Part shown: positions 1-9,009 of the stretch, piece after piece
How the letters are laid out: the number at the start of each line of letters is the position of its first letter
Numbering within the stretch: position 1 is the stretch's first letter
Origin: Tangfeifania diversioriginum
Lineage (GTDB): Bacteria > Bacteroidota > Bacteroidia > Bacteroidales > Prolixibacteraceae
Length of the DNA stretch: 32,807 nucleotides
NCBI GenBank assembly: GCA_945873105.1
Contig: CAMCBW010000058.1
Span: 1 to 32,807 of the forward strand
Reading direction: 5' to 3'
Position numbers and translations under genes: made by a program
The notes under the pieces: model-generated
What the model was told of the DNA's origin: nothing
What the model saw: the letters and a program-made list of their open reading frames with translations, nothing else
Database searches by the model: none

Positions 1-148
1 AGCTCCACTTGGTGAGGTCGAGCTGTGTACCATTAAAGTTATCCTCAAAGGTTAAAACATAACCTGGCGGTTGCGCTAGTAATTGCCCATTGGTTTTTCC
101 AAGAAGAACGAATAAAACAGTTGTCAGAATTAAAATTTTATTTTTCAT
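1..148 (-). CDS. Secreted GH16-like glycoside hydrolase, N-terminal part only
   Basis: Partial gene, cut by the left window edge; 49 codons are visible. The start ATG (146-148) is followed by a basic residue, a hydrophobic stretch (ILILTTVLFVLL) and a plausible signal-peptidase region before QLLAQPPGY. The next residues, LTFEDNFNGTQLDLTKWS, resemble the first beta-strand of GH16 enzymes (typically LVFSDEFNG..LD..KW). GH16 includes endo-beta-galactosidases, laminarinases, agarases, porphyranases and endo-O-glycanases. The specificity residues (ExDxxE) lie outside the window, so the substrate is not visible. It is on the same strand as the upstream glycosidases and could be the endo-acting member of that set. 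Another concanavalin-like lectin or glucanase fold is possible. Confidence 0.6.
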   Translation of the reverse strand, partial: MKNKILILTTVLFVLLGKTNGQLLAQPPGYVLTFEDNFNGTQLDLTKWS

Positions 149-409
149 AAAGTGTCTTTATAAATTGATTATAACGTTTTCGGGCTTTGCGTTCGGACGG
201 TTTTCGGAGCACAAAACTTTCAATAAGCAATGAACTTGAATAGAAGTACAAAACTTCAAATTTGCACATCATCCCGCCTGACACAAAACACGTGTTATTC
301 AATGTATTTCTTTTTATTTTTTTATGAAATCAATATTTTTTTCATTAATGATCCGGACAAAAGTTGCAATAGTTTTATCATCGCCTTTAAAACTATCAAC
401 TGGAGCAGA
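149..409. other. Intergenic gap upstream of the GH16-like gene
   Basis: About 260 AT-rich bases without a convincing gene. A 68-codon plus-strand frame here has no recognisable features. The stretch contains a short perfect palindrome, AACACGTGTT at 287-296. I see no clear TAnnTTTG promoter element for the gene to its left. Confidence 0.5.
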
Positions 410-687
410 TCAATAAGGTTTCATATCTGGTTTTAAAGAATTTGAATCCGGTTTTGTAAATCCATAAAGTCCGATATCATTTTGGAAAGCTTCTTTAGTG
501 ATTTTTACAGGGTCTTTTCCATTCCAATTTGCAATACAAGTGAAAAGTTTTACTTGTTTCCTCACCATAGTTTTGATAGCGTCAATTTTATTGATGCTTC
601 CTTCTTCATTCATGAGCCAGTCAACTTCTTTAAACATTCTTGAATTAGCATAATGCGAATGAGTGTTAGTATAAAAACTTCAATTTT
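410..687 (-). pseudogene. C-terminal remnant of a protein of unknown family
   Basis: The formal frame starting at ATG 635-637 gives 75 residues and ends at 410. The same frame stays open upstream for 15 more codons (SFYTNTHSHYANSR) until a TGA at about 688-690, only a few bases beyond the stop of the GH29 gene. The upstream residues read like ordinary protein, so this looks like the C-terminal part of a longer gene whose 5' end was deleted and joined to the region behind the fucosidase. There is no signal peptide. The residues NWNGKDPVKITKEAFQNDIGLYGFTKPDS look conserved in style, but I do not recognise the family. It is probably not a functional gene, although translation from the internal ATG cannot be excluded. 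Confidence 0.5.
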
Positions 688-697
688 AAAAGCATCC

Positions 698-2260
698 TCA
701 CTTATTCATTTCTGATTTGTTCAGATAAAGGCCAAACGAAGAAAGCGTAGGATTTAAGCGAGATCCGGTAATGCGTAACCTTACCCGGTCGGTTGTCACG
801 GAATCGAACCGAAGCAACCGTTTATAGCCTACTGTAGTTCCTTCGCAAAGCTTTTGCCACGATCCGTTTACCCAGCCTTCAAGTATAAATGATTCGATTC
901 TCTGGCCGATTTGGATGTTCTCCTGAAGCATCAAAACATTAAATGTTTGCGGACCAGCCAATGTCGCTTCCAACAAGGCAGAAGATTTATCGGGAGCTGC
1001 GGCCCACCACGTTTTGTTATCAGCATCGATACAGTATTCGGCCTTTTGTTTGCCGGATTGAGAATCGGAGGTAATTTTAGCGCCACTCAGATAGTTTGTG
1101 GTAAAAATATCATCGGCCATTTTTTTAAATAGCTGTAGGTTGCGAACATCATTCTCGTGCAACAAACCTCGTTTGTCAGGGGGTATATTCAGCAACAGCA
1201 ATGAGTTTCGGCCAACGCTGCTGAAATAAATATCGAGCAGTTTCTCCGGAGATTTAACTTTACTATCCTCTTTCGAATCGTAGAACCATCCCGGGCGAAT
1301 CGAAACATCGACTTCCGAAGGATACCAAATCAATCCTTTGGCGGTGGCGATTTTAGCGCGGCTTCCTAAATCAATGCCTCTCATATCGCCTGGGGGCAAA
1401 AAAGTGCCATCGCCCGTCTTTTGCTGTGAATTGGCAGCTATGTCAGTTAAACTTTGTGACGAAGCCGGAACAACGCTCCATTCGGTTTCACGGCCATAAC
1501 CACTTTCGGTACCTACCCACCTGACATCGGGCCCCATAACTGCAATAACCGCGTGTGGCTGCAACTTACGAATGATAGAATAATATGATTTCCAATCGTA
1601 AACTTGTTTCTTGCCGTTTGGTCCTTCACCACAGGCACCATCGAACCAAACTTCGGCAATGTCGCCGTAGTTGCTCAACAACTCTGTCAGCTGGTTATTG
1701 AAAAACTGATTGTAAACCGGAGAATCACCATACGTTTTTTCATGCCTGTCCCAGGGTGACAGGTAAACGCCAAACTTGACACCAAGCTCCTTGCATGCCT
1801 CAGCCACCTCTTTTACCACATCGCCTTTCCCGTTTTTGTACGGACTGTTTTTTACACTGTGCTCCGTAAACTTACTGGGCCATAAGCAAAACCCATCGTG
1901 ATGCTTGCAGGTTAAAATAACAAGCTTTATTCCCGCATCTTTTGCCGTTTTCACCCATTGCCTGGCATCAAGTGCCGTAGGGTTAAATACTGACGGGCTT
2001 TCGGTACCCTTGCCCCATTGGAGTTCGGTAAATGTGTTTACCGAAAAATGGAAAAAGGCCGTAAACTCCATCTCTTGCCATGCCTGTTGACGTGCCGATG
2101 GCGTTACATTGGCCGCCAGCCTTACAATTTCTGATTCGGTAGCTGAAGCCGGAATTAGTACTGAGTTATTTGTCTGCTGGATTGCTGAAGGTGTTTTGCA
2201 AGCTGTAAAAATCAATATCATAAAATATAGACCCAGGCTGTATCGGTTTAATTTATTCAT
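698..2260 (-). CDS. Alpha-L-fucosidase, GH29 (subfamily B type), lipoprotein with C-terminal F5/8 C domain
   Basis: 520 residues. The N-terminus has a lipobox (LIFTAC, Cys21), so it should be a membrane-anchored lipoprotein, probably surface exposed. The GH29 barrel spans about residues 50-390: the HHDGFCLW motif typical of the family is present, and the likely nucleophile is Asp207 in EVWFDGAC. The WFDGACGEG context is typical of GH29-B enzymes, which prefer alpha-1,3/1,4-fucose on branched GlcNAc structures (Lewis-type). Residues about 395-515 (from TNYLSGAKIT to SSFGLYL) fit a discoidin/F5/8 type C (CBM32-like) carbohydrate-binding domain. The frame is intact, unlike its two neighbours upstream. 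It lies downstream of the broken sulfatase and GH20 genes on the same strand. Family assignment is firm; linkage specificity is inferred. Confidence 0.9.
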   Translation of the reverse strand: MNKLNRYSLGLYFMILIFTACKTPSAIQQTNNSVLIPASATESEIVRLAANVTPSARQQAWQEMEFTAFFHFSVNTFTELQWGKGTESPSVFNPTALDARQWVKTAKDAGIKLVILTCKHHDGFCLWPSKFTEHSVKNSPYKNGKGDVVKEVAEACKELGVKFGVYLSPWDRHEKTYGDSPVYNQFFNNQLTELLSNYGDIAEVWFDGACGEGPNGKKQVYDWKSYYSIIRKLQPHAVIAVMGPDVRWVGTESGYGRETEWSVVPASSQSLTDIAANSQQKTGDGTFLPPGDMRGIDLGSRAKIATAKGLIWYPSEVDVSIRPGWFYDSKEDSKVKSPEKLLDIYFSSVGRNSLLLLNIPPDKRGLLHENDVRNLQLFKKMADDIFTTNYLSGAKITSDSQSGKQKAEYCIDADNKTWWAAAPDKSSALLEATLAGPQTFNVLMLQENIQIGQRIESFILEGWVNGSWQKLCEGTTVGYKRLLRFDSVTTDRVRLRITGSRLNPTLSSFGLYLNKSEMNK

Positions 2261-2321
2261 TTTGATTGGTTTAGATTTTAAAAAAAAGTTTCAAAGTTGT
2301 ACAATATCAACTCTCGTTATT

Positions 2322-2597
2322 TTAGCAAACACTACAGGCGTATGCCTGGGTAAATTTCATTCCCTGAGCGGCTAACCGCTCCATGTTTGGCGTTTGAAAC
2401 TTTTTATTGAGCGCCGTTTTTTCTTTCCAAAAGGGAACGGAAGTATCCTGCCAGCCCATGTCATCCACCAGAAAAAGGAGGATATTGGGCTGATTAGCAG
2501 TTCTATTTTCCTTGCCAGCAGAAGGGAAGGAGTGGAAGGAGGCTGCCACCAATACCCCGATGCCAATGTGATTGGGCAAATTTTTGAGGTTCTTCAT
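2322..2597 (-). pseudogene. Truncated S1 sulfatase, N-terminal stub ending at the catalytic cysteine
   Basis: 91 residues: signal-peptide-like start, then NILLFLVDDMGWQD (first metal-binding Asp pair of S1 sulfatases), then TPNMERLAAQGMKFTQAYACSVC followed directly by TAA. In intact relatives the motif continues as C-S-P-T/S-R, the FGly maturation signal, then about 350-400 more residues. Here the sequence stops after the cysteine and goes into the leader of the GH29 gene. Without the CxPSR motif, the second metal-ligand set (SDNG) and the C-terminal domain it cannot be an active sulfatase. The most likely explanation is a deletion joining the 5' end of the sulfatase gene to the upstream region of the fucosidase gene. 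It follows the GH20 pseudogene with a 14-base gap, as in a former operon. Confidence 0.85.
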
Positions 2598-2611
2598 AGA
2601 GGTGTGTTTGG

Positions 2612-4180
2612 TTAATTTTTCAAAGTTTCCGGACCAACGATCTCTTTCGCCTTGTCAGGATTTGTTGCATCAAAATAGTCAACATCAGATTTTTGAAATA
2701 TTCCGTTTACGCTGGACATCCGCTTCTTGAAACTGTCGAAATTCTTCACCTCCTGATTGGTCCACGCTGCTTCCGCCAGTGCCGATAATCTGGGGAATGT
2801 CATAAACTCCAGCCGGTTCGTTGTGTGCATGGTCTCGGTCCACAAATTTGCCTGAATACCTTTGACGAGCGGCGTCGAAATGGATACTCCGCCAGTGAAT
2901 TTGTCGGAGGGGAAATCGTAGACACTTTCGAGTGGGGCATATTTCCCTGCCCATTTCCGGCCCGATTTGTGTGACTCGAGCTGAACAAAATCAAAGTAAA
3001 GTGGGATTCTTGGACATAAGATTACTTCATATCCGTTTCTCAAGGCAAGTTCAAGCATTTTTGGCTGATCGTGTCTCCACCACATGACCAGCGGATGGGT
3101 AGTAAGATTGGCTGCAACGACTTCATCCCAACCGATCATGGTTTTACCCATTTTCTGAATGGAATCGGCCATCCGTCTCAGAAAATGGTGTTCCACGGCC
3201 ACAAGGTCTTTAAAGTTCTCCCGTTTCATCAACTGCTGAACTTCCGGAAAACCGGTCCATTGCTGGTTTCCGAAGGAGACTTCATCTCCGCCGATGTGGA
3301 TGTATTTGGAAGGGAAAAGATCACCGACCTCTTTTAAAACATTGGTAAGAAACTGGTAAGTTCCCTCTTTGCCAGGGTGGAAGGTAAAATCGGGATATTT
3401 CTTCGATCCGCCCCCGCTAAATTCCGGATAGGCCCTTACGGCGACAGTGGCATGACCAGGCATATCAATTTCGGGTATAACTTCGATAAAACGATCGGCT
3501 GCGTATCGAATGATTTCGGAGATTTGTTTTTGGGTATAAAATTGGGCTTCTGCTTCCGGATCGGAATTGTTTCCTTTAGCGCCAATGGATGTTAACAACG
3601 GATATTGCTTTATTTCAATCCTCCAGCCAGGAGAATCAGTCAGGTGCCAATGGAATTTGTTGAGTTTGTGAAGTGCCATCAGATCGAGGATTTTTTTGAC
3701 CTCGGCCACACCGAAGAAATGGCGTGATTCATCGAGCATCAAGCCTCTCCACGAGTAACGAGGCTAGTCTGAGATTGATCCACAGGCAATTTTTCCATTT
3801 TCCCCCGCGTTGTTCAGCAGCTGGATCAGCGATTGCAATCCGTAAAAGCAGCCGGCACTGTTGCCCGCTTCAAGGGTAATTTTACGGGGTTCAATGTTCA
3901 GCCGATAGGCTTCTTTACCTGAAATCTCTGGATTTCGGACTAGCCGGATTGTTCCATTCTTCTCCTTTTCTTCTACTCTTAAAGAAGCAAATATGCTGAC
4001 TGAGGCTGAAAAATCAGGGACCAATCCGCTAAATTCTAGATCTGATGAAGACAGAGAGAGATTATATGGAATTTTAAAATAGACTGATGCCTATTTGTAA
4101 CTGTTTGGCATTGGAATGATCTCTTGGGCAAAAGAGAGATTACATAAAAGAAATATACATAGAGTTAGTTTGTATCGCAT
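2612..4180 (-). pseudogene. GH20 beta-N-acetylhexosaminidase interrupted by two in-frame TAG codons
   Basis: One continuous reading frame of 523 codons, the usual GH20 length and nearly equal to the intact GH20 at 9010-10593. It starts at ATG 4178-4180 with a signal peptide (MRYKLTLCIFLLCNLSFAQ) and EIIPMPNSYK. It is interrupted by TAG at 4091-4093 and again by TAG at 3764-3766. Between them lies the N-terminal GH20b-like domain. After the second TAG comes PRYSWRGLMLDESRHFFG and the whole catalytic domain, including HWHLTD and the catalytic HIGGDEV pair. In the paralogue the residue at the second TAG is Tyr (INDYPNYRWR), so a one-base change TAT/TAC to TAG explains it. There is no frameshift. 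An enzyme of this family removes terminal GlcNAc/GalNAc. As it stands no full-length product is expected. TAG is used as a normal stop by several intact genes nearby, so a pseudogene is more likely than recoding. Confidence 0.85.
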
Positions 4181-4268
4181 GGTTTGTTGTATAAAATCCA
4201 ATTTCTTGAAGGTATTGGCAGATGTTATAATTCTTTCCTTGCCAATATACGAAGTTGCTTTTCCAAAA

Positions 4269-5849
4269 TCATTCTTTAACCTCAAAACTTTTCCACCAGT
4301 TGTTTTTAGGGTCAAAGTCTTTTGATAACAGATCGTGACGCAGCTTTTCCAATTGAGGTAGTTTGGTATTGATTATTCCCTGATAATCTTTCAGCTGATC
4401 TTCTTCTAAGTAGGTAGGATCCTTTTCGGGAAATTTGGCCTTCACATTCTTTAAATAGCCAAACAATCCGGCACTCAGTTCTTTCACTTTGACAGGGTTC
4501 TGTGCCGCGATATCATTGGTTTCTGAGAGGTCGGCAGCGAGATTGTACAACTCCTGATGGTTGTCTTCGAAATAATAGATTAATTTCCAGTTTCCCCTCC
4601 TGACGATGCAACTTGGGTCGCCTCCCTGGTTGCCATAATGGGGATAATGCCAAATCAAGTTCCTTTCCCCGATGGTATGGCCAGAGAGGAGAGGTTTCAG
4701 GCTAACTCCATCTTCGTGCTGTGCGGGCTTTAGGGGAAGTCCTGCCAGGTCAAGAAGCGTGGGATAAAAATCTGTTCCTGTAACCGGTGTATCGCATTTA
4801 TTTCCCGCATTGTTCATCCAGGGTACGGAGATGAAATAGGGTTCGCGAATACCTCCTTCCCATTGGTACCCTTTTCCTCCACGCAGCGGGTAGTTTGAAG
4901 TGGAATTATTGTCTCCGGAGACGACCCCTCCATTATCGCTTGTAAAAATGACGATGGTATTTTTATCCAGTCCCAATTCTTGTAGTGAATTTAGGACTTT
5001 GCCGACAGCATCATCCATTGATTCGACCAATCCGGCGTAAACAGGGTTGTCCTGGTAGAGCCTGTAGGGTAATCTGCGTTCCATGCCAAAACCTGTTGGA
5101 GTTATTCCCATTCTTTCAGCTTTCTCCCTGTACTTCTCCCATTTTGCCCGGGTCGTCTGAATTGGGGAATGAACGGCATAGAAGGAGAGGTAAGCAAAAA
5201 ACGGCGTCCCATTTTGAGCCTTGATAAATTTTACGGTTTCGTTCGCAAGTCTCATTTCCAGGTTCTCCCCGTTTGGGCCATCGGGAAGGTTGGGGTTTGC
5301 AAAAGGGGAAAAGTACCCTCCCTTGGGACTGCCAGCCTCCCAGCCGCCCTTGTTGATGTCAAATCCATGGTCTTCAGGCCATGAACCTTTTTCCCCGAGG
5401 TGCCATTTCCCGGCAAAGAAGGTTTTATAACCGCATTCTTTCAGTGCCTCGGGCAAGGTGATGTATTCGGACGGCAGGTTATGCACATATTCGGACGGCA
5501 GTAATCGTGTGTGGCGGTTCATTTTGCGCCACTCTTCTCCGGAAGCTTCCCCAATCCAGTTGGTAATTCCGTGCCTTGCCGGGAACTTACCGGTCAAAAT
5601 ACTGGCACGTGACGGGCTGGAAACCTGACAGGCCGCATAACCATTGGTAAAAATCATGCCACTATTGGCAATCTTATCAATATTGGGGGTTTCATAATAT
5701 TTGCTGCCCATGCAACTCAGATCCGTATAGCCGAGATCATCCGCAAGAATAAAGAGGATATTGGGTTTAACCGGAATGGCAGGTTTTGAATTTTGTGAAT
5801 ATCCTGTGGCTGAGGCCAGGCAGGCACTAATTAGCAATAAATTTTTCAT
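4269..5849 (-). CDS. S1-family sulfatase, Ser-type maturation motif, secreted
   Basis: About 526 residues from the preferred start at 5849 (MKNLLLISACLASATGYSQ, a normal signal peptide). An upstream in-frame ATG at 5861 adds MTET. Sulfatase signatures: NILFILADDLGYTD with the metal-binding Asp pair, the maturation motif CQVSSPSRASILTGK, and TSDNGG carrying the second metal ligands. The residue converted to formylglycine is a Ser in S-S-P-S-R (Ser77 from the preferred start), so it should need an anaerobic radical-SAM maturase (anSME), which is not in the window. The ARHGITNWIG and RHTRLLPSEYVHNLP stretches resemble S1_16-type enzymes, several of which remove 4-O-sulfate from Gal/GalNAc; that subfamily call is tentative. 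The gene lies a short distance behind the next sulfatase gene, clearly in the same operon. Confidence 0.88.
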   Translation of the reverse strand: MKNLLLISACLASATGYSQNSKPAIPVKPNILFILADDLGYTDLSCMGSKYYETPNIDKIANSGMIFTNGYAACQVSSPSRASILTGKFPARHGITNWIGEASGEEWRKMNRHTRLLPSEYVHNLPSEYITLPEALKECGYKTFFAGKWHLGEKGSWPEDHGFDINKGGWEAGSPKGGYFSPFANPNLPDGPNGENLEMRLANETVKFIKAQNGTPFFAYLSFYAVHSPIQTTRAKWEKYREKAERMGITPTGFGMERRLPYRLYQDNPVYAGLVESMDDAVGKVLNSLQELGLDKNTIVIFTSDNGGVVSGDNNSTSNYPLRGGKGYQWEGGIREPYFISVPWMNNAGNKCDTPVTGTDFYPTLLDLAGLPLKPAQHEDGVSLKPLLSGHTIGERNLIWHYPHYGNQGGDPSCIVRRGNWKLIYYFEDNHQELYNLAADLSETNDIAAQNPVKVKELSAGLFGYLKNVKAKFPEKDPTYLEEDQLKDYQGIINTKLPQLEKLRHDLLSKDFDPKNNWWKSFEVKE

Positions 5850-5882
5850 AGTTTCTGTCATTCCCTTTCATGGTTCTAACCT

Positions 5883-7454
5883 CTATTGATCCCCCAGTGC
5901 TTTCATTTTAAAAATATTCTGTACCGGCGGCGTATGTTCCTTTTTCATGATCTGCTCTATCCTTTTCACCATTTCGGGATTTTGTGCCGAGACATCTGTC
6001 AATTCCTGAAGGTCGGTTTCCAGATTATAGAGTTCTGTTACCAGGATTCCTTTTTGAATATTGAACCTGATCCCTTTCCATTTCCCGATCCTGACGGCCT
6101 GCTGGCCTCCTGATTCTGGAAATTCCCAGTAAAGATAATCATGGTCAATTTGTTTTTGACCTAACAATTCAGGAAGAAAGCTGATCCCATCTGATTTTTC
6201 CAGAATTTTAATGCCAGCAAGATCACATACAGTTGGCAGGACGTCCCAAAACGCCGAAATGTGTTGGCTGACTGTCCCTTTTTTAATCTTTCCAGGCCAG
6301 CTGGCAATCATGGGTACCCTGAAGCCACCTTCATGGGTAAAACCTTTTCCCCATCCGAATTCCGACTTAAATGGTCCGGCACTTTGAAACCAGGGAGAGT
6401 CGGTTCCGCCATTGTAAGTTGGTCCGTTATCGGAGGAAAAGAAGATCAGCGTATTTTCATATAAGCCTAGCTTTTTGAGTTGCTCAACCAGTATTCCAAC
6501 TTGTTCATCCAGGTATGAGATCATGGCTGCATAGGACGCATGAGGGTATCGATTGGGGAAATATCCCTTATTGCCAAGGTAAGGTGGCTCATCGCCGAAC
6601 TTTTTCAAGTAGTAATCGACCCAGCGTTTTGGCGCCTGAAGCGGCGCATGCGGAATGGTAGTGGCCCAGTAAAAGAAGAAAGGATTGTTCCTGTTGTCTT
6701 CTATAAAACAAGTCATCTCCTTGAACATAAGGTCGCAAGAGTATTCCTTCAGGGTAAATCTTGCATAACTTTTGATGTCGTATGGATCGGCTCCCTTGTC
6801 GAGTTTGGTGATGTCTGGCGCCACAGTATCGTTATCAAGGTAAACCCTGCGGTCATTTTTGTATAAATGAAGCGGATAATAGGTATGCGCCTGTCTCTGG
6901 CAATTGTATCCATAGAAAAAACCGAAACCTTTGTGCAGGGGTGTGCTGTTGGTATTTGGTGCGCCAAGGCCCCATTTCCCTACCATCCCGGTAGTATATC
7001 CCGCTTTTTGCAGCATCTGGGGAAAGGTGATGAGGTTATCAGGTAAAGGGCGTTGTCCCTCGAGAGTAGAGTCTGCAAACATGGCTTTGTAATCCCATAC
7101 TTTGCCTCGTTCGCCCCACTCATCATTACCACGGATGTAGGAGTGTCCCATGTGCTTACCTGTCAGTAGTACACATCTGGAAGGGGCGCATACCGGAGCC
7201 CCCGAATAGTGCTGGGTAAACCGCATCCCATTGGCTGCCAATTGGTCAATATTTGGCGTTTCAATCTTTTTCTGACCGTAGCATCCCAAATCACCATAGC
7301 CCAGGTCATCGGCCAAGATATAGATAATGTTGGTTTTTTGAGATTTTATAGGTACATTTTTCGTCATATTTCCTCCACTGGCGCACGAAAAGATTATTGT
7401 TGTGAAGGCCATCGTTGAAATGAACTTTTGATTGGGTCTATTATTCAAATTCAT
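5883..7454 (-). CDS. S1-family sulfatase, Cys-type, lipoprotein
   Basis: 523 residues. A lipobox IIFSC (Cys24) predicts an anchored lipoprotein. Sulfatase features in order: IIYILADDLGYGDLGCYG (metal-binding Asp pair near residues 49-50), the FGly motif Cys89-Ala-Pro-Ser-Arg93 in GAPVCAPSRCVLLTGKHMGHSYIRGN, and FFSSDNGPTYNGG for the second metal-site half. The CAPSRC..LLTG..GH..IRGN pattern is shared with GALNS-like arylsulfatases that act on galactose or GalNAc sulfates; I cannot assign the exact S1 subfamily. It ends with TAG, followed four codons later by TGA. It sits 16 bases behind the GH27 gene and just before the Ser-type sulfatase. Two sulfatases with different nucleophile types in tandem imply two differently placed sulfate esters on the substrate. 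Confidence 0.9.
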   Translation of the reverse strand: MNLNNRPNQKFISTMAFTTIIFSCASGGNMTKNVPIKSQKTNIIYILADDLGYGDLGCYGQKKIETPNIDQLAANGMRFTQHYSGAPVCAPSRCVLLTGKHMGHSYIRGNDEWGERGKVWDYKAMFADSTLEGQRPLPDNLITFPQMLQKAGYTTGMVGKWGLGAPNTNSTPLHKGFGFFYGYNCQRQAHTYYPLHLYKNDRRVYLDNDTVAPDITKLDKGADPYDIKSYARFTLKEYSCDLMFKEMTCFIEDNRNNPFFFYWATTIPHAPLQAPKRWVDYYLKKFGDEPPYLGNKGYFPNRYPHASYAAMISYLDEQVGILVEQLKKLGLYENTLIFFSSDNGPTYNGGTDSPWFQSAGPFKSEFGWGKGFTHEGGFRVPMIASWPGKIKKGTVSQHISAFWDVLPTVCDLAGIKILEKSDGISFLPELLGQKQIDHDYLYWEFPESGGQQAVRIGKWKGIRFNIQKGILVTELYNLETDLQELTDVSAQNPEMVKRIEQIMKKEHTPPVQNIFKMKALGDQ

Positions 7455-7470
7455 AGGGAATGCTGTTCGT

Positions 7471-8964
7471 TTAGTTATTGGTTAGAAGTCTTTTAGAGAC
7501 CCTTGCAGTTAATTTTGAATAACGAATAAAAATCACACCATTGTCATTTATTGCGACCTGATTATTCAAGTCTATTGATCTTTTGTTCCAAACATCCTGA
7601 AAACTAAAGCCGACTCTAATTTCATTAAAAGGAGCCAGCTTATTTAAGCTTATCAACTTTTTCATAGCGGACCTATTGAAAACACCAATCCAGCCATTTT
7701 GTGAGCCTTTTTCCGCGACTTGCCATATTTCAATTTGATCTTTTTCATAAACCAGCTTTCCCATTACACCGTTCTGGTTGCAATTTATCATTTCCGCATT
7801 TGTAAGTAGTTGCAATGAAAAATCGTCAAGATTAGGAATGTTTCCTCCGAGCATAAGAGGTGAAGCACTTAAGGCCCGAAGAGTAATAAATGTATACATT
7901 TGGTCTTTTGTCAGTTCACAATATCTGGTCCACCCTTTGCCGGCAAGCAGTTCGACATTTGCAAGTTCGCCTTTCTTTTTCCTTGCAATTAATTCTTCTC
8001 TCGTTTCTTTTCCGGATAAGTTTACCGGTTTTGGTGACATTAGCTGGAGTTGTCCGAACGGAATTAAATCCATATCAATCCAGAATCCTGATCGTTCATA
8101 ACCTTGCCATTCCCGCCAAGCTTTAAAACACACGTCAAGTCCTTTTTGATCATCCCAAATATCATGAGTAACACGCAACATATTCGCCTTTTTAAAAAAA
8201 TCAATTGCTGTTTTAGGAACACGATCTCCAGGGCTGAGACTTAAAACAATTGGCCTTCTACATTGTGCAATGGCTTTTGCAACTGCTTCAACCTCTTTTG
8301 GAAATGGAACAATGTCATCAAATTTAACAAAATCAACTCCCCATTCAGCCATTTGATTGATTAGGCTGTTGTAAAATTCCTGCGCACCGGGCTTATTCAT
8401 ATTAATGCCATAATTTTGAGCATTCCATGTACAAACACTTAGGGTGTCGGTAATATCGGCGGCTCTGAAATTTGTCCCTTTTATGGTGACGTTCCGTTGA
8501 TACGCTTCTCTTGGAATACCTCTCATAAGGTGTAGACCAAACTTTAATCCTAATTCATGACATCTATTTATTATTGGAATCAGTCCATTTGGGAAGTATG
8601 TTTTTGAGGGTTGTAGCAATCCATATTCGTTGATATTTAGTTTTTTTGCATGTTTTTCTGTCGGATAACGAGTTCCTTTTTTCAATTCAAACTCGCCAAA
8701 CCATCCTGCGTCAATGACAAAATACTCATATCCGTATGGTTTCAATTTACTATAAAAAGCATCAAGATTTGCAATAGCAGCTTCTTCGAAAAGATACACG
8801 CCATAACTTTGAAAACTATTCCAGCCCATTGGAGGGGTTGCAGCAATTAGTGAGTTGGTTGCATTTTCTTTTTGCCCCGATTTATTGTCTTTATTTTCCT
8901 TACTGAAACCGAAAAACAGGAAAATTGAGAATACTAAAAATCCTTTAATGCATTGTCTTTCCAT
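7471..8964 (-). CDS. Alpha-galactosidase-like enzyme, GH27
   Basis: 497 residues with an N-terminal signal peptide (VFSIFLFFGF). The GH27 start motif TPPMGWNSFQSYG is at residues 43-55, followed by YFVIDAGWFGE. The nucleophile is probably Asp216 in VDFVKFDD, and the acid/base Asp268 in RVTHDIWDD, spaced as R..xD in human GLA. The family cleaves terminal alpha-galactose (also alpha-GalNAc, beta-L-arabinopyranose or isomaltose in some members). In this cluster, next to hexosaminidase, fucosidase and sulfatases, alpha-galactose or alpha-GalNAc is the natural guess. It follows the intact GH20 gene with a 45-base gap and precedes the sulfatases, so it is likely co-transcribed. The YEYFVIDAGW sequence and extra loops around residues 90-120 differ from textbook GH27 enzymes, so specificity is open. 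Confidence 0.85.
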   Translation of the reverse strand: MERQCIKGFLVFSIFLFFGFSKENKDNKSGQKENATNSLIAATPPMGWNSFQSYGVYLFEEAAIANLDAFYSKLKPYGYEYFVIDAGWFGEFELKKGTRYPTEKHAKKLNINEYGLLQPSKTYFPNGLIPIINRCHELGLKFGLHLMRGIPREAYQRNVTIKGTNFRAADITDTLSVCTWNAQNYGINMNKPGAQEFYNSLINQMAEWGVDFVKFDDIVPFPKEVEAVAKAIAQCRRPIVLSLSPGDRVPKTAIDFFKKANMLRVTHDIWDDQKGLDVCFKAWREWQGYERSGFWIDMDLIPFGQLQLMSPKPVNLSGKETREELIARKKKGELANVELLAGKGWTRYCELTKDQMYTFITLRALSASPLMLGGNIPNLDDFSLQLLTNAEMINCNQNGVMGKLVYEKDQIEIWQVAEKGSQNGWIGVFNRSAMKKLISLNKLAPFNEIRVGFSFQDVWNKRSIDLNNQVAINDNGVIFIRYSKLTARVSKRLLTNN

Positions 8965-9009
8965 TTTTTTTTATTGAATCCAAATAATGCTGCGCAGAGA
9001 AAGCCGAGC

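Noticed and set aside
2612-7454. General reassignment of TAG to an amino acid in this organism
   Set aside because: Intact genes end in TAG (Cys-type sulfatase, GH28/GH49-like, GH105, AMP ligase). In the first three a second stop follows after exactly four codons, which looked suggestive, but in the AMP ligase reading through would add 18 residues. No Pyl-type genes are visible. Kept only as a remote option for the GH20 gene.
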